Assembly: GCA_963975425.1 (NCBI GenBank)
Contig: CAXBGS010000010.1
Coordinates: forward strand, 251,137 to 315,136
Length of the DNA: 64,000 nucleotides
Reading direction: 5' to 3'
Source of the DNA: CAXBGS01 sp963975425
GTDB lineage: Bacteria > Planctomycetota > Planctomycetia > Pirellulales > Pirellulaceae
The number at the start of each line of letters is the position of its first letter. Positions within the stretch are counted from its first letter, which is position 1. Positions 8,891 through 18,140 of this stretch are shown piece by piece. The translations under genes and the position numbers were made by a program. The notes under the pieces are model-generated. The model was not told where the DNA came from. It ran no database searches and saw nothing but the letters and a program-made list of their open reading frames with translations.

Positions 8891-11545
8891 TTACTTGTTT
8901 CGCAAAGCCGCTTGAGCTGCGGCCAACCGAGCGATTGGCACTCGGAACGGGCTGCAACTGACATAGTCGAGTCCGACACGATGACAGAAGTCGATCGAGG
9001 CGGGATCGCCGCCATGCTCGCCGCAGATACCCACCTTTAACTTAGGCTTCGTACTGCGACCTTTCTGAACACCCATTTCGACCAGCTGGCCGACGCCGGT
9101 TTGGTCCAGCGACTGGAATGGGTCGACATGCAAGATGTCTTCGGACAAGTAATCAGGCAGGAACGTATTGATATCGTCACGGCTGTAACCGAACGTCATC
9201 TGCGTCAAGTCATTCGTTCCAAAGCTAAAGAAGTCGGCATGCTCTGCGACATCATCGGCAGTCAACGCGGCTCGAGGAATCTCGATCATCGTGCCGATCA
9301 AGATGTCCAGCTTGCCGGCAAACTTTTTCGCCGTCACGGTCTCTTCGATTGTTTCCTCGACCTTGGCACGCAGCGTCGAAAGCTCGGCCTCGGTACCCAC
9401 CAACGGAATCATGATCTCGGGCTTTGCCTTGATCTTTTTCTTCGAGCAATTGATTGCCGCTTCGACAATCGCACGCACCTGCATCTCAAGAATTTCTGGG
9501 TACGTGACGCTCAACCGGCAACCACGGTGGCCGAGCATCGGATTTGATTCATGCAAAGCTTCGGCCCGCTTGACCACTTCCGATGGCTTGATATCAAGCT
9601 CTTTGGCGACCGTTTTCTGCGCTGCTGCGTCGTGCGGCAAGAACTCGTGCAGTGGCGGGTCCAACAAGCGAACCGTCACGGGCAACCCGTCCATCGCCTT
9701 GAAGATGCCTTCGAAATCTTTTCGTTGATAGGGAAGCAACTTTTTCAGTGCCGCGCGTCGGTCCTTTTCGTTTTCCGACAGGATCATTGCACGCATGTGA
9801 ATGATTCGCTCGGGCTCAAAGAACATGTGCTCGGTTCGACAGAGGCCGATCCCTTGAGCGCCAAAGTCGCGGGCTCGCTTGCTGTCGGCGGGCGAATCGG
9901 CGTTCGTGCGAACATCAAGCTTGCGATACTCGTCGGCCCACTTCATCAGCTTCGAAAAATCGCCCGACATCTTAGGTTCTTGCGTTTCGACTTCACCCGA
10001 CATGACTTCGCCGGTCGTACCATCAAGACTGATCGTGTCTTTGACGCCAAAGGTTCGTCCGCCGACTTTGATCTTCTTGCCCTTCTCGTCGATTTGGATT
10101 TCGCCGGCCCCGGCGACACAGCATTTCCCCCAACCACGAGCGACCACCGCGGCGTGACTGGTCATCCCGCCGGTGCTGGTCAGGATACCTGCAGCGGCGT
10201 TCATGCCGTCAACGTCTTCCGGACTGGTTTCTTGACGAACCAGAATGACTTTTTCACCGGCTTCAGCACGCTCACGAGCTTCCGGTGCACTGAAGGCGAG
10301 CTTGCCGACCGACGCTCCCGGCGAGGCGGGCAAGCCACGTGTCAACACATCAGCGGCGTTACGAGCGGTGGGCTTAAAGCTTGGCAACAACAACTGCGTC
10401 AAGTCGTTGGCCGGGACTCGCATGACCGCTTCTTTTTGATCGATCAGCTTTTCTTTGACCATGTCGCAAGCGATCTTTACCGCGGCGACACCGGTTCGCT
10501 TACCGGTTCGCGTTTGCAACATGTACAGCGTGCCGCGCTCGATCGTGAACTCGATGTCCTGCATCTCGGCGTAGTGATCTTCCAAAGTCTTCTTGATCGC
10601 CAACAGCTCTTTGTGAACCGCGCGATTCCACTTCGGCATTTCCGCGACCGGCTGTGGGGTTCGAATGCCGGCCACGACGTCTTCACCCTGGGCATTGATC
10701 AGAAATTCGCCAAAGAACTTGTTCTCGCCGGTGTTCGGGTTACGAGTGAACGCAACACCGGTCCCCGAGTCATCACCCATGTTGCCGTAGACCATCGATT
10801 GGACGTTGACGGCGGTGCCGAGCAACCCGCGAATGCCTTCGATTTCGCGGTAGCGAACCGCACGAGAGGTGTTCCAGGAACCGAACACGGCCTTGATCGA
10901 AAGCTCGAGCTGTTTCAGCGGATTTTGCGGGAACTCCTCACCCGTCTGTTTCTTATAAACCGCTTTGTACTCGTCACAAAGTTTACGAAGGCCTTCCGCA
11001 GGGACCTCGGTGTCCTCTGTCACCTTGTACTTCTTTTTGATTTTGTCAAAAGCTTGCTCGAACATGTGGTGGTCCATGCCCATCACGACGTCACCGAACA
11101 TATTGATCAGACGACGATACGCGTCATACGCGAAACGTTCGTTCTTGGTGGCCTTAGCCAGCCCTTCGGTCGCCTTGTCGTTGAGACCCAAGTTCAAAAT
11201 CGTGTTCATCATGCCGGGCATACTGACAGCCGCACCGGAGCGAACACTGACCAGCAGCGGGTTGCTGTCGTCGCCGAATTTCTTGCCGAGTTCCTTTTCC
11301 ATGATGGCGACGGCCTTGTTGACTTCGTCCATCAAACCCTTAGGAAGCTTCTCGCCAGACTTGTAGTAGGCGTCACAAACTTCGGTCGTGATGGTGAATC
11401 CCGGAGGCACAGGCAAACCGATCTTGGTCATTTCGGCCAGGTTCAATCCCTTTCCGCCGAGCAGTGACTTGCTCTTTCCTTTGCCTTCGGTTTTTGTCTT
11501 GCCGAAGTAGTACACCATTTTTGCGGGAGCAGCGTTCTTAGCCAT
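8891..11545 (-). CDS. ppdK: Pyruvate, phosphate dikinase
   Basis: Interconverts pyruvate + ATP + Pi and phosphoenolpyruvate + AMP + PPi in the cytoplasm. The 884-residue length is typical. In order: ATP-grasp nucleotide-binding domain (KSLLGGKGLNLAEM; SVRSGAAVSMPGMMNTILNLG), central phosphohistidine domain with GGMTSHAAVVARG (catalytic His464), and the PEP/pyruvate TIM barrel ending in VGICGEHGGDP (catalytic Cys841) and VSCSPFRVPIARLAAAQ. All key residues are intact. The long open frame on the opposite strand (9551-11467) is a codon-bias shadow. Confidence 0.98.
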   Translation of the reverse strand: MAKNAAPAKMVYYFGKTKTEGKGKSKSLLGGKGLNLAEMTKIGLPVPPGFTITTEVCDAYYKSGEKLPKGLMDEVNKAVAIMEKELGKKFGDDSNPLLVSVRSGAAVSMPGMMNTILNLGLNDKATEGLAKATKNERFAYDAYRRLINMFGDVVMGMDHHMFEQAFDKIKKKYKVTEDTEVPAEGLRKLCDEYKAVYKKQTGEEFPQNPLKQLELSIKAVFGSWNTSRAVRYREIEGIRGLLGTAVNVQSMVYGNMGDDSGTGVAFTRNPNTGENKFFGEFLINAQGEDVVAGIRTPQPVAEMPKWNRAVHKELLAIKKTLEDHYAEMQDIEFTIERGTLYMLQTRTGKRTGVAAVKIACDMVKEKLIDQKEAVMRVPANDLTQLLLPSFKPTARNAADVLTRGLPASPGASVGKLAFSAPEARERAEAGEKVILVRQETSPEDVDGMNAAAGILTSTGGMTSHAAVVARGWGKCCVAGAGEIQIDEKGKKIKVGGRTFGVKDTISLDGTTGEVMSGEVETQEPKMSGDFSKLMKWADEYRKLDVRTNADSPADSKRARDFGAQGIGLCRTEHMFFEPERIIHMRAMILSENEKDRRAALKKLLPYQRKDFEGIFKAMDGLPVTVRLLDPPLHEFLPHDAAAQKTVAKELDIKPSEVVKRAEALHESNPMLGHRGCRLSVTYPEILEMQVRAIVEAAINCSKKKIKAKPEIMIPLVGTEAELSTLRAKVEETIEETVTAKKFAGKLDILIGTMIEIPRAALTADDVAEHADFFSFGTNDLTQMTFGYSRDDINTFLPDYLSEDILHVDPFQSLDQTGVGQLVEMGVQKGRSTKPKLKVGICGEHGGDPASIDFCHRVGLDYVSCSPFRVPIARLAAAQAALRNK

Positions 11546-12115
11546 AGTTGTTCTCTAGAGAAACCGTCTTGAGTATTCGGGAGGAGTGTGAATAAACGTA
11601 TGCGATAGGTCTGTCTTACAGTCTGCGCATCGAGCACAGCTCTGCACGTCATGCGCAGTTCGGTTGCGATTTTGCTTGACCCGAAGGTCAAATCCTTAGC
11701 CGCAGAAGTCTTTGTCGTTGTACGCTCGGCGAACAGGCCTTGGTTTTGCCCGCTCCGCGAACACGACGATCCACGCTTATTTCCGCAGCGCGAAAAGCGA
11801 CCAAGTTCACCAGTCGCAACAGAAACGTGCTCTCGATATCCGAAAACGCGTCTTTTACGGGCAAGAATGTATTTGTGATCGACGGTCAGGTCAATCGGGA
11901 CCGGCCCACAAAGGCGATTGCAATCGACCTGCGGGCCGCCATGGCCCGATCGGTCTCCTGCGTACAGGAATCCACGCCCCTGGATCACCGGTCACGGCAG
12001 GACGCCATCACCGTGATCCAATTCGGCATACATTCGCCGCGATGCCAAGCCGCCAAAACCAAGCCGAACGGCGAAATCTGCCGTCGATCGGCCACCGCAA
12101 CACCGAGAATATCAA
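11546..12115. other. Intergenic region upstream of ppdK
   Basis: About 570 bp between the ppdK start and tRNA-Leu. Several short frames are open on both strands, but none has family features or a consistent start. It presumably contains the ppdK promoter and leader. I see no hairpin or repeat in it. Confidence 0.5.
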
Positions 12116-12197
12116 TAGGGCTGACAGGAATCGAACCTGCACTCCCGAGGGAACTAGATCCTAAATCTAGCGCGTCTGCCAGTTCCGCCACAGCCCC
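12116..12197 (-). tRNA. tRNA-Leu (anticodon TAG)
   Basis: The minus strand folds as a class II tRNA of 82 nt: acceptor GGGGCTG/CAGCCCT (first pair G-U), D arm TGGCGGAACTGGCAGACGC, anticodon stem CTAGA/TCTAG around loop TTTAGGA (anticodon TAG), a variable arm, T arm with GGTTCGAATCC, and discriminator A. CCA is not encoded. Confidence 0.93.
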
Positions 12198-12279
12198 GAG
12201 TGATTCAGCGATCGCTCGCCGAGAACTCGTCTATTGCTCTATTCGCCTATCGTGTTAATCGTGAAGTGGAAAGCACTGC

Positions 12280-12368
12280 AAGTGCAAAACCTGCGCTGAA
12301 AACGCTGCACTGAAGCCCCTGCACTAAAAACGCTGCACTGAAAGCGGTTCACAGGGAAACACTGCAGC
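12280..12368. repeat. Imperfect short tandem repeats 3' of rplI
   Basis: Variants of CTGCACTGAA occur repeatedly over about 90 bp: gcgctgaaaacg, ctgcactgaagccc, ctgcactaaaaacg, ctgcactgaaagcg. The block lies between tRNA-Leu and the 3' end of rplI. Confidence 0.6.
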
Positions 12369-12415
12369 CAGAACGGATGTCCTGACCGCAGGATTAACGG
12401 AAACCCGATCGGTCG

Positions 12416-12964
12416 CTAAGCGCCCGGCTCTGCGTCTTCGGCCACGGCAGTCGGCACGACCCAGACCTTCAGGCTTGCGTCCACTTCGCTGTGCAGGTGC
12501 ACCTTTACGGTGTACAAGCCCAGCTCTTTCAGAGGACCTTCCAAGCGAATCTGGTCTTGCGCCAGCGAGAAACCGGCCTGCTTGAGCGCGTCGACGATTT
12601 CGTGCGGACCAACGCTGCCGTACAAGTGACCTTCGTCGTTCGCATTGGCTTCGATCGTAATCGACTGTGCCGCCAATTCGTCCGCCAATTCGCGATAGCT
12701 CTTTAGCTTTTCCAGCTCCATTGCACGCAGCTTTTCGCGGTGCTTTTCGACCATACGCCGGTGATGTTCCGACGCGACGGTCGCCAAACCTTGAGGCAGC
12801 AAGTAATTCATCGCGTAGCCATTCTTGACTTCGACGATATCACCCTGCTTACCGAGGTGTTCGACGTTGTGGATCAACAGCAACTGAACGCCGCCATTTT
12901 CGCCGCGAGGCAATCGTTTGTAGGGACGTTTAAACTTGCGTCCAGTTGTGACTTTGCTTGGCAT
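12416..12964 (-). CDS. rplI: 50S ribosomal protein L9
   Basis: Two-domain protein that binds 23S rRNA at the base of the L1 stalk. The N-terminal domain (QLLLIHNVEHLGKQGDIVEVKNGYAMNYLLPQGLA) contains the L9 signature, followed by a connecting helix (HHRRMVEKHREKLRAMELEKLKSYRELADELAAQ) and the C-terminal domain ending in VKVHLHSEVDASLKVWVVP. A basic extension of about 25 residues precedes the usual start. Last gene of the rplY-pth-rpsF-ssb-rplI cluster, 47 bp after ssb. Confidence 0.97.
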   Translation of the reverse strand: MPSKVTTGRKFKRPYKRLPRGENGGVQLLLIHNVEHLGKQGDIVEVKNGYAMNYLLPQGLATVASEHHRRMVEKHREKLRAMELEKLKSYRELADELAAQSITIEANANDEGHLYGSVGPHEIVDALKQAGFSLAQDQIRLEGPLKELGLYTVKVHLHSEVDASLKVWVVPTAVAEDAEPGA

Positions 12965-13011
12965 GGTGAGATTTGAAATATGAGATTTGAAATCTGTAAT
13001 GTAAATAATGA

Positions 13012-13524
13012 TTAAAAGGGAATGTCGGGGTCGTCGTATCCGGGACCTTCACCGGTCGGCTGAGCTTCACGGTTTCCCGGTGGTGGCGAGCCGGCCGCTT
13101 GGGTTGCCGATTCCGGCGACGAGGAAGCGGGTGTCGCGACGTTTTGCGGCCGGAAATCCTGACCTTCACCCCGAGCTCGGCTTCCGCCACCGCCCTGCCC
13201 GCCGCTTAACATCTGCATCCGTTCGCCGACGACTCGCAGCTTACTTTTCTTTTGACCGTCGGTTTCCCATGTATCTAGTTTCAATCGCCCCTCGACAAGA
13301 ATCGGCGATCCTTTCCCCAAGTATTCGCTGGCGACTTCTGCGGTTCGGCCCCACAGGGTCACATCCACGAATGTTGTTTCGTCCACCCATTCGCCGTTGG
13401 CCGACTTGCGTCGATCATTGACAGCCAGCCCGATATCGGTGACTGCCGTTCCACCGGTGGTGTACCGCAATTCGATATCGCGCGTCAGGTTTCCTACTAA
13501 TATGACGCGGTTGTAACTGGCCAT
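13012..13524 (-). CDS. ssb: Single-stranded DNA-binding protein
   Basis: OB-fold protein coating ssDNA in replication and repair. The first 110 residues match SSB closely: MASYNRVILVGNLTRDIELRY, TFVDVTLWGRTAEVASEYLGKGSPILVEGRL and LDTWETDGQKKSKLRVV. A Gly/Pro-rich disordered linker follows, and the C-terminus is the acidic protein-interaction tip DDPDIPF. It sits between rpsF and rplI, the usual bacterial arrangement. Confidence 0.97.
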   Translation of the reverse strand: MASYNRVILVGNLTRDIELRYTTGGTAVTDIGLAVNDRRKSANGEWVDETTFVDVTLWGRTAEVASEYLGKGSPILVEGRLKLDTWETDGQKKSKLRVVGERMQMLSGGQGGGGSRARGEGQDFRPQNVATPASSSPESATQAAGSPPPGNREAQPTGEGPGYDDPDIPF

Positions 13525-13669
13525 GGATCCAAACCCTTGCGTCCTCGTTCTGTCTTAGTGCTGGCTGCCGCAAGGGGCGCCCGTGCTTGATTCGCCTGTC
13601 GGTCTGCGACGGACGCCGAGGGCAACTCAACCGATTCGATCATCGATCGCCCCCCTGCCAATCCCGAGA

Positions 13670-14074
13670 CTAAGCGCCTGCGGTCGCTTCGACCTTCGCT
13701 TCTTCTTCGACCGGTGCTTCTGGCTCTTCGTCTGGCTTGACGGCTTCACCACGCGCGTTGGCCAAAATCGGCTCAACCAATCGTGGTTCCAGCTTCAGCG
13801 TCAACTCTCGGATCACTGGTTCGGCCAGCGTAAAAGCACGCGCGATGGTTGGCAAATTCTCGCCTTCCATTTCGAAGTACGTCAGCCAATACGTGCCTTT
13901 TTGATGCTTATCGATCGGATAAGCCAACTTTTGCTCCATCCACACGCGGCTGACGAGCACTTTGCCGCCTGCTTCCGTGATGATGTCGTCGATCTGCTTG
14001 GCGACGCCGCCTGGATCGCGTGCGTAATGGTTGCTGTCCAAGATGAACAGAGTTTCGTAGGTACTAATGGCCAC
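13670..14074 (-). CDS. rpsF: 30S ribosomal protein S6
   Basis: Small-subunit protein that binds 16S rRNA together with S18. The S6 fold is clear: YETLFILDSN...VAKQIDDIITEAGGKV, WMEQKLAYPIDKHQKGTYWL, and a final strand FTLAEPVIRELTLKLE. An acidic tail of about 30 residues (EEPEAPVEEEAKVEATAGA) extends beyond the core. The start is 2 bp after the pth stop, implying cotranscription. No S18 gene follows; ssb and rplI do. Confidence 0.95.
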   Translation of the reverse strand: MAISTYETLFILDSNHYARDPGGVAKQIDDIITEAGGKVLVSRVWMEQKLAYPIDKHQKGTYWLTYFEMEGENLPTIARAFTLAEPVIRELTLKLEPRLVEPILANARGEAVKPDEEPEAPVEEEAKVEATAGA

Positions 14075-14076
14075 GG

Positions 14077-14715
14077 TTACTTCTTCTTCGGTTTCGGTTG
14101 CTTTGAGATTTTTGGGTCTGGATTATACAAATTTGCGACAAAAGCGGTATCGTGAATTGCCCAGTCCAGTGCGGCCTGCGCTGCCCACGAGGTTGATTCC
14201 TCAATTGTGTCTTTTTCAGAGCTGGAAAATTTCCCCAGCACATAGTCGGTGACCTCCCAACCCTCGGGCGGTCGGTCAATCCCGATCCGAAGCCTAGCAA
14301 AAGACTGCGAACCGAGGTGTCGAATAATGTCAGCCAGGCCTTTCTGGCCGCCTGCGGAACCGGAAGGCCGAATCCTCAGTCGACCGGTTGGCAAATTCAA
14401 ATCGTCACAGATGACTAACACGTCGTCCAATGACAGCTTGTAAAAATCAACTGCTTTGCGGACGCTCTGTCCACTCGCATTCATGTAGGTTGTCGGGCAC
14501 AACACCGCCAGTTTTTGGCTTGGCAGATCGGCCGACGCTCCGCCGGTTCGACCACCACCGCGAATCGTCGCTTCGGCAATTTCGCCGTCAAAACGATCAC
14601 GCGGTGAATCCGCGAACACTTTGGCCGCCAACTTGGCGGCCGTCATAAAGCCGACATTGTGTCGAGTCTGCTCGTATTTGCGACCTGGATTGCCAAGGCC
14701 AACGATCAGCTTCAA
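14077..14715 (-). CDS. pth: Peptidyl-tRNA hydrolase
   Basis: Releases peptidyl-tRNA that has dropped off ribosomes. Family landmarks: KLIVGLGNPGRKYEQTRHNVGF (Asn and catalytic His), TYMNASGQSVRKAVDFY, VICDDLNLPTGRLRIRPSGSAGGQKGLADIIRHLGSQSFARLRIGIDRP. The 212-aa length is slightly above the usual 190 because of a Lys/Pro-rich tail. The start overlaps the rplY stop by 4 bases (ATGA), indicating translational coupling; ctc/rplY-pth pairing is common in bacteria. Confidence 0.97.
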   Translation of the reverse strand: MKLIVGLGNPGRKYEQTRHNVGFMTAAKLAAKVFADSPRDRFDGEIAEATIRGGGRTGGASADLPSQKLAVLCPTTYMNASGQSVRKAVDFYKLSLDDVLVICDDLNLPTGRLRIRPSGSAGGQKGLADIIRHLGSQSFARLRIGIDRPPEGWEVTDYVLGKFSSSEKDTIEESTSWAAQAALDWAIHDTAFVANLYNPDPKISKQPKPKKK

Positions 14716-15341
14716 CCCTCAGCTTCCTTTTCACCGCCACCTTTGGCGATCACTTCGGGCTCCGCACCTACGCCGTCAGCCGCCTCATCCGCATCACCAC
14801 TCTTCTTGGGTGCTTCGATGTGCGTGACGACCGTTTCGGCCGGAGTTACCAATTCGACGCCGTCAGGCAATTCCAAGTCGCCAGCGGTCAAGTGCTCGCC
14901 AACGTGCAATTCGGAAATGTTCAGTCGAACCGATTCCGGAATCGAGCCGGCGGGACAACTGATTTCGACTTCGTGCAGGTTTTCCAACAGAATTCCGCCT
15001 TCGCGGAGACCGATCGGATCGCCGTGCCCTTGAATCGGGACGGTTACGTGTACGCTTTCGCTCAAGTTCACTCGAATCAGGTCCAAGTGCAGCACTTCGA
15101 TCCCCAACGGATCCCACTGCATGTCACTGACCAGAGCGGTGTCTTTCACCGCCCCCTTTAGCTCGACCATCTTGCCGTGGTGGCGAACGAGCGCCTTCAC
15201 GTCTTTTTGGGGTACCGCGAGATTCTGATTATCTTGTCCGTGTCCGTACAGAATGGCGGGAACGAGCCCGTCACGACGCAAGCGCCGAGATGCCGCTGAG
15301 CCGGTCCGCTCGCGCTTCTCAACTTCTAATACGTCAGCCAT
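14712..15341 (-). CDS. rplY: 50S ribosomal protein L25 (CTC form)
   Basis: 5S rRNA-binding protein with the longer CTC architecture: N-terminal L25 domain (VEKRERTGSAASRRLRRDGLVPAILYGHG, then ALVRHHGKMVELK) and a C-terminal beta domain (VHVTVPIQGHGDPIGLREGGILLENLHEVEISCPAGSIPESVRLNISELHVGEHL). A charged tail follows. The ATG at 15341 gives the canonical MADVLEVEKRERTG start; upstream in-frame ATGs at 15389 and 15377 fall in or next to the leader hairpin and are unlikely. First gene of the translation/replication operon. Confidence 0.95.
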   Translation of the reverse strand: MADVLEVEKRERTGSAASRRLRRDGLVPAILYGHGQDNQNLAVPQKDVKALVRHHGKMVELKGAVKDTALVSDMQWDPLGIEVLHLDLIRVNLSESVHVTVPIQGHGDPIGLREGGILLENLHEVEISCPAGSIPESVRLNISELHVGEHLTAGDLELPDGVELVTPAETVVTHIEAPKKSGDADEAADGVGAEPEVIAKGGGEKEAEG

Positions 15342-15386
15342 GGCTGGATAAACCTTCCAGTCAGATGTGGTGTTCATGTAAAATGA

Positions 15387-15414
15387 CACCGGAAATTCTC
15401 TGAAATTTCCGGTG
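15387..15414 (-). promoter_or_regulatory. Leader hairpin upstream of rplY
   Basis: A perfect 11-bp stem (CACCGGAAATT / AATTTCCGGTG) with a 6-nt loop lies 46 bp upstream of the rplY start, inside the presumed 5' leader of the five-gene operon. It has no T tract and could serve autogenous control or mRNA stabilisation. Confidence 0.5.
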
Positions 15415-15641
15415 CCATGCCGTTAGAGAAGCGGGTTAGTATGGCGGATCAATCAATGCACGCAAGCCCAAAGAGGCTTTCGGACGCTCGCAGTACCGCT
15501 GGGCTGATCGGAATCGAACGATTGATTCGTGACAATCTTTCCACACGGTAATATCAAATCCGTGCGGTATACTTCATCACGCGAGTATCGCTGCCGTAAT
15601 TTCCCCGCCAAAAACGGGATTTTACCCACTTCAAAGATGCA

Positions 15642-18047
15642 ATGCGTAGCTTCCCTGTTCGTGACGATTCCACACCGATTGCCGCGCGTATGCCCGCTAG
15701 GTCACCTGCAAAATTATGTTTCGCCCTGCTGGGATTCGCGGTGTTCGCCGCGGGTGCGAGCGAAATTTTTGCACAAGAATCATCGATTTCCACCGCAGAA
15801 ACAGACCTGATCCGTCGGGGAAAAGCGGTCTACCGCGAGTCCTGTGCCGATTGCCACGGTGAGGCCGGCCAAGGGGCCCCTGGGACGTACGAATCACCGC
15901 TAGTGGGTGATGAAACCATCGGCCAATTGACCGCTCGGATCACCGAAACCATGCCCGAGGGCGATCCCGAGGCTTGTGTCGGCGAGGACGCCGCCGCGGT
16001 TGCAAACTTTATCCACCATGCGTTCTACAGCGCCGCCGCGAGACTTCGAAATCGGCCGCCGCGAATCGAACTGGCGCGACTGACCGGCCAACAATTGCGT
16101 CAGAGCTTGGCCGATTTGTACGAGCATTTCTACGACGACGCCTGGATCGACGATCGACGCGGACTGGACGCCCATTATTTCAACGACGGCCGCTGGAACC
16201 CTAAGAAACAGGTTATCCAGCGCATTGACCCAAGTGTGCACTTCGATTTCGGCAACGAGGGCCCCGGCCATGGAGTCGAACCCGAGGAGTACTACGTTCT
16301 GTGGAATGGGTCGCTCAAGGTCAACCGAACAGGTCGGTACGAAATCATCCTGCGCAGCACTTGCTCATGCATGATGTACTTTGGAAATCAAGAACGTGAA
16401 CTCATCAACAATCACGTTCAATCCGAAGGACGCGAAGAGTTCCGCCGAACGCTGCGATTGGTCGCCGGACGTGTGTACCCGATGAAGATCGAGTTCACGC
16501 AACGAAAACGTAAAACGAAACAGCCACCGGCAAAAATCTCGCTGCGTTGGAAAACCCCAGGCGGTGTCGAGCAAGTGATCCCAACGCGCCATCTGATTCC
16601 GGCGGCGTACCCGGCAACGTTCGCGTTGCAAACCAGTTTGCCACCTGATGATCGCAGCTATGGATACGAACGCGGCACCGACATCAATCGTCAGTGGGAT
16701 GAGTCCACGACGAATGCCGCACTTGAATTCGCGCAAGCGGCGGCCGACGAACTTTGGCCGCGCTATCGTCACCAACACCGCAAAGAAAAGCACAACGGCC
16801 GCGAATTGCTCGAGCAATTCCTTGCCGAACTGGTCCAAACGGCACTGCGCGGCCCGGTCAATCAAGAACAGCGAGTCAAGTACATCAACCGTTCGTTGCA
16901 ATTGCACTTGGACGACGCCGAAGCGATCAAGCGATGCATGCTTGTCACACTGAAGTCGCCCACCTTTTTGTACCCGTCACTCGATACCCAGCAGACAGAG
17001 TCTCGACGGGTCGCCAACCGTTTGACGCTGGCCTTGTACGATTCACTGCCCGCCGAGGAATGGTTACTCAAGCGGGCGGAAAAGAATCAGCTGCAAAGTG
17101 AAAAACAAATTCGAGAGACAGCCGAGCGCATGATTCGCGACTATCGTGCGGCCGGAAAAGTCGCTGCGCTGATGCGGCAATGGCTGGACATCCCGGATGA
17201 CGCCACAATCACCAAAGATCAACAGCAGCATCCCGGTTTTGACCGCGCACTTGTGGAAGACCTGAAATCGTCGCTGGATCATTTCGTCGATGACATCGTC
17301 TGGAGCGAGTCGAGCGACTTTCGCGAATTGTTGACCGCGGACTGGACCTACACGACAGACCAGTTGGCGGATTTTTACGGCCCGTCTTGGCGGCCAGTCG
17401 AGGATCAGGGCCCAACGTTACGCCGGAGCGTCGGCGACGCTAAACATCGTCATGGAATTTTGACGCATCCGCTGTTGATGAGTCATTTCGCCTATCATCA
17501 AACGTCTTCACCGATCCACCGCGGCGTGTTTCTTGTCAGGCACGTCTTGGGACGGACACTAAGACCGCCCGACGCGGCGTTCTCGCCACTGAACCCCGAC
17601 CTGCATCCGAACCTGACCACACGGCAACGTGTGGCGATGCAAACCAACGAAGTGAATTGCCAAGTCTGCCACGCAAAGATCAATTCGCTGGGATTCGCGA
17701 TGGAGCACTTTGACGCGACCGGCTGTTACCGCGAGCAGGAACGAGGCCAACCTATTGATGCGAGCGGCAGCTACATCGACCTTACAGGACAATTGATCTC
17801 GTTTAACGGTACCGCCGAACTGGCTGAGTACTTGGTCGATAGTCGCGATTGTCATCGAGCCTTCGTCGAAGCCGCCTTTGAACACATGATTAAACAACCC
17901 ATTGCTGCGTTCGGATTCGACCTCGCGGATCGGTTGACCGACCAATTTGCGGCGAACCATTTCAACATCCGTCGTTTATTCGTCGAAATCGCGGTCGTCG
18001 CGGCAATGGCCGCAAAAGATCACGAGAACACGGCCGACAGCGCCTAA
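15642..18047 (+). CDS. Secreted cytochrome c / PA14 / DUF1592-DUF1588-DUF1585 protein
   Basis: Large exported planctomycete protein of unknown enzymatic role. In order: signal peptide (LCFALLGFAVFAAGASEIFA), a c-type haem motif CADCH near residue 70 within a cytochrome-c domain, a PA14-like beta sandwich (HFDFGNEGPG...YYVLWNGSLKVNRTGRYEIILRS), then DUF1592/DUF1588 domains (SPIHRGVFLVRHVLGRTL) with a second CXXCH (CQVCH) and the DUF1585 tail (QPIAAFGFDLADRLTDQF). ATG 15642 is the first start; ATG 15690 gives a tighter signal peptide and is equally possible. The DUF1552 gene follows 93 bp downstream, the usual pairing in this phylum. Confidence 0.9.
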   Translation: MRSFPVRDDSTPIAARMPARSPAKLCFALLGFAVFAAGASEIFAQESSISTAETDLIRRGKAVYRESCADCHGEAGQGAPGTYESPLVGDETIGQLTARITETMPEGDPEACVGEDAAAVANFIHHAFYSAAARLRNRPPRIELARLTGQQLRQSLADLYEHFYDDAWIDDRRGLDAHYFNDGRWNPKKQVIQRIDPSVHFDFGNEGPGHGVEPEEYYVLWNGSLKVNRTGRYEIILRSTCSCMMYFGNQERELINNHVQSEGREEFRRTLRLVAGRVYPMKIEFTQRKRKTKQPPAKISLRWKTPGGVEQVIPTRHLIPAAYPATFALQTSLPPDDRSYGYERGTDINRQWDESTTNAALEFAQAAADELWPRYRHQHRKEKHNGRELLEQFLAELVQTALRGPVNQEQRVKYINRSLQLHLDDAEAIKRCMLVTLKSPTFLYPSLDTQQTESRRVANRLTLALYDSLPAEEWLLKRAEKNQLQSEKQIRETAERMIRDYRAAGKVAALMRQWLDIPDDATITKDQQQHPGFDRALVEDLKSSLDHFVDDIVWSESSDFRELLTADWTYTTDQLADFYGPSWRPVEDQGPTLRRSVGDAKHRHGILTHPLLMSHFAYHQTSSPIHRGVFLVRHVLGRTLRPPDAAFSPLNPDLHPNLTTRQRVAMQTNEVNCQVCHAKINSLGFAMEHFDATGCYREQERGQPIDASGSYIDLTGQLISFNGTAELAEYLVDSRDCHRAFVEAAFEHMIKQPIAAFGFDLADRLTDQFAANHFNIRRLFVEIAVVAAMAAKDHENTADSA

Positions 18048-18140
18048 ATTCGACAGGCTGATATACTACGTCCAGGTGTGACATCCGCGTGATTTATTTC
18101 CGCCGAGATTTCAATCCACCAATACAACCCGAGGAACTCA

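Noticed and set aside
9551..11467. Long plus-strand open frame (638 codons)
   Set aside because: Exactly antisense to ppdK; composition reflects the codon bias of the real gene and no family features appear.
15490..15545. tRNA-like T-arm string (GTTCGATTCC on the minus strand)
   Set aside because: No acceptor, D or anticodon stem can be formed around it.
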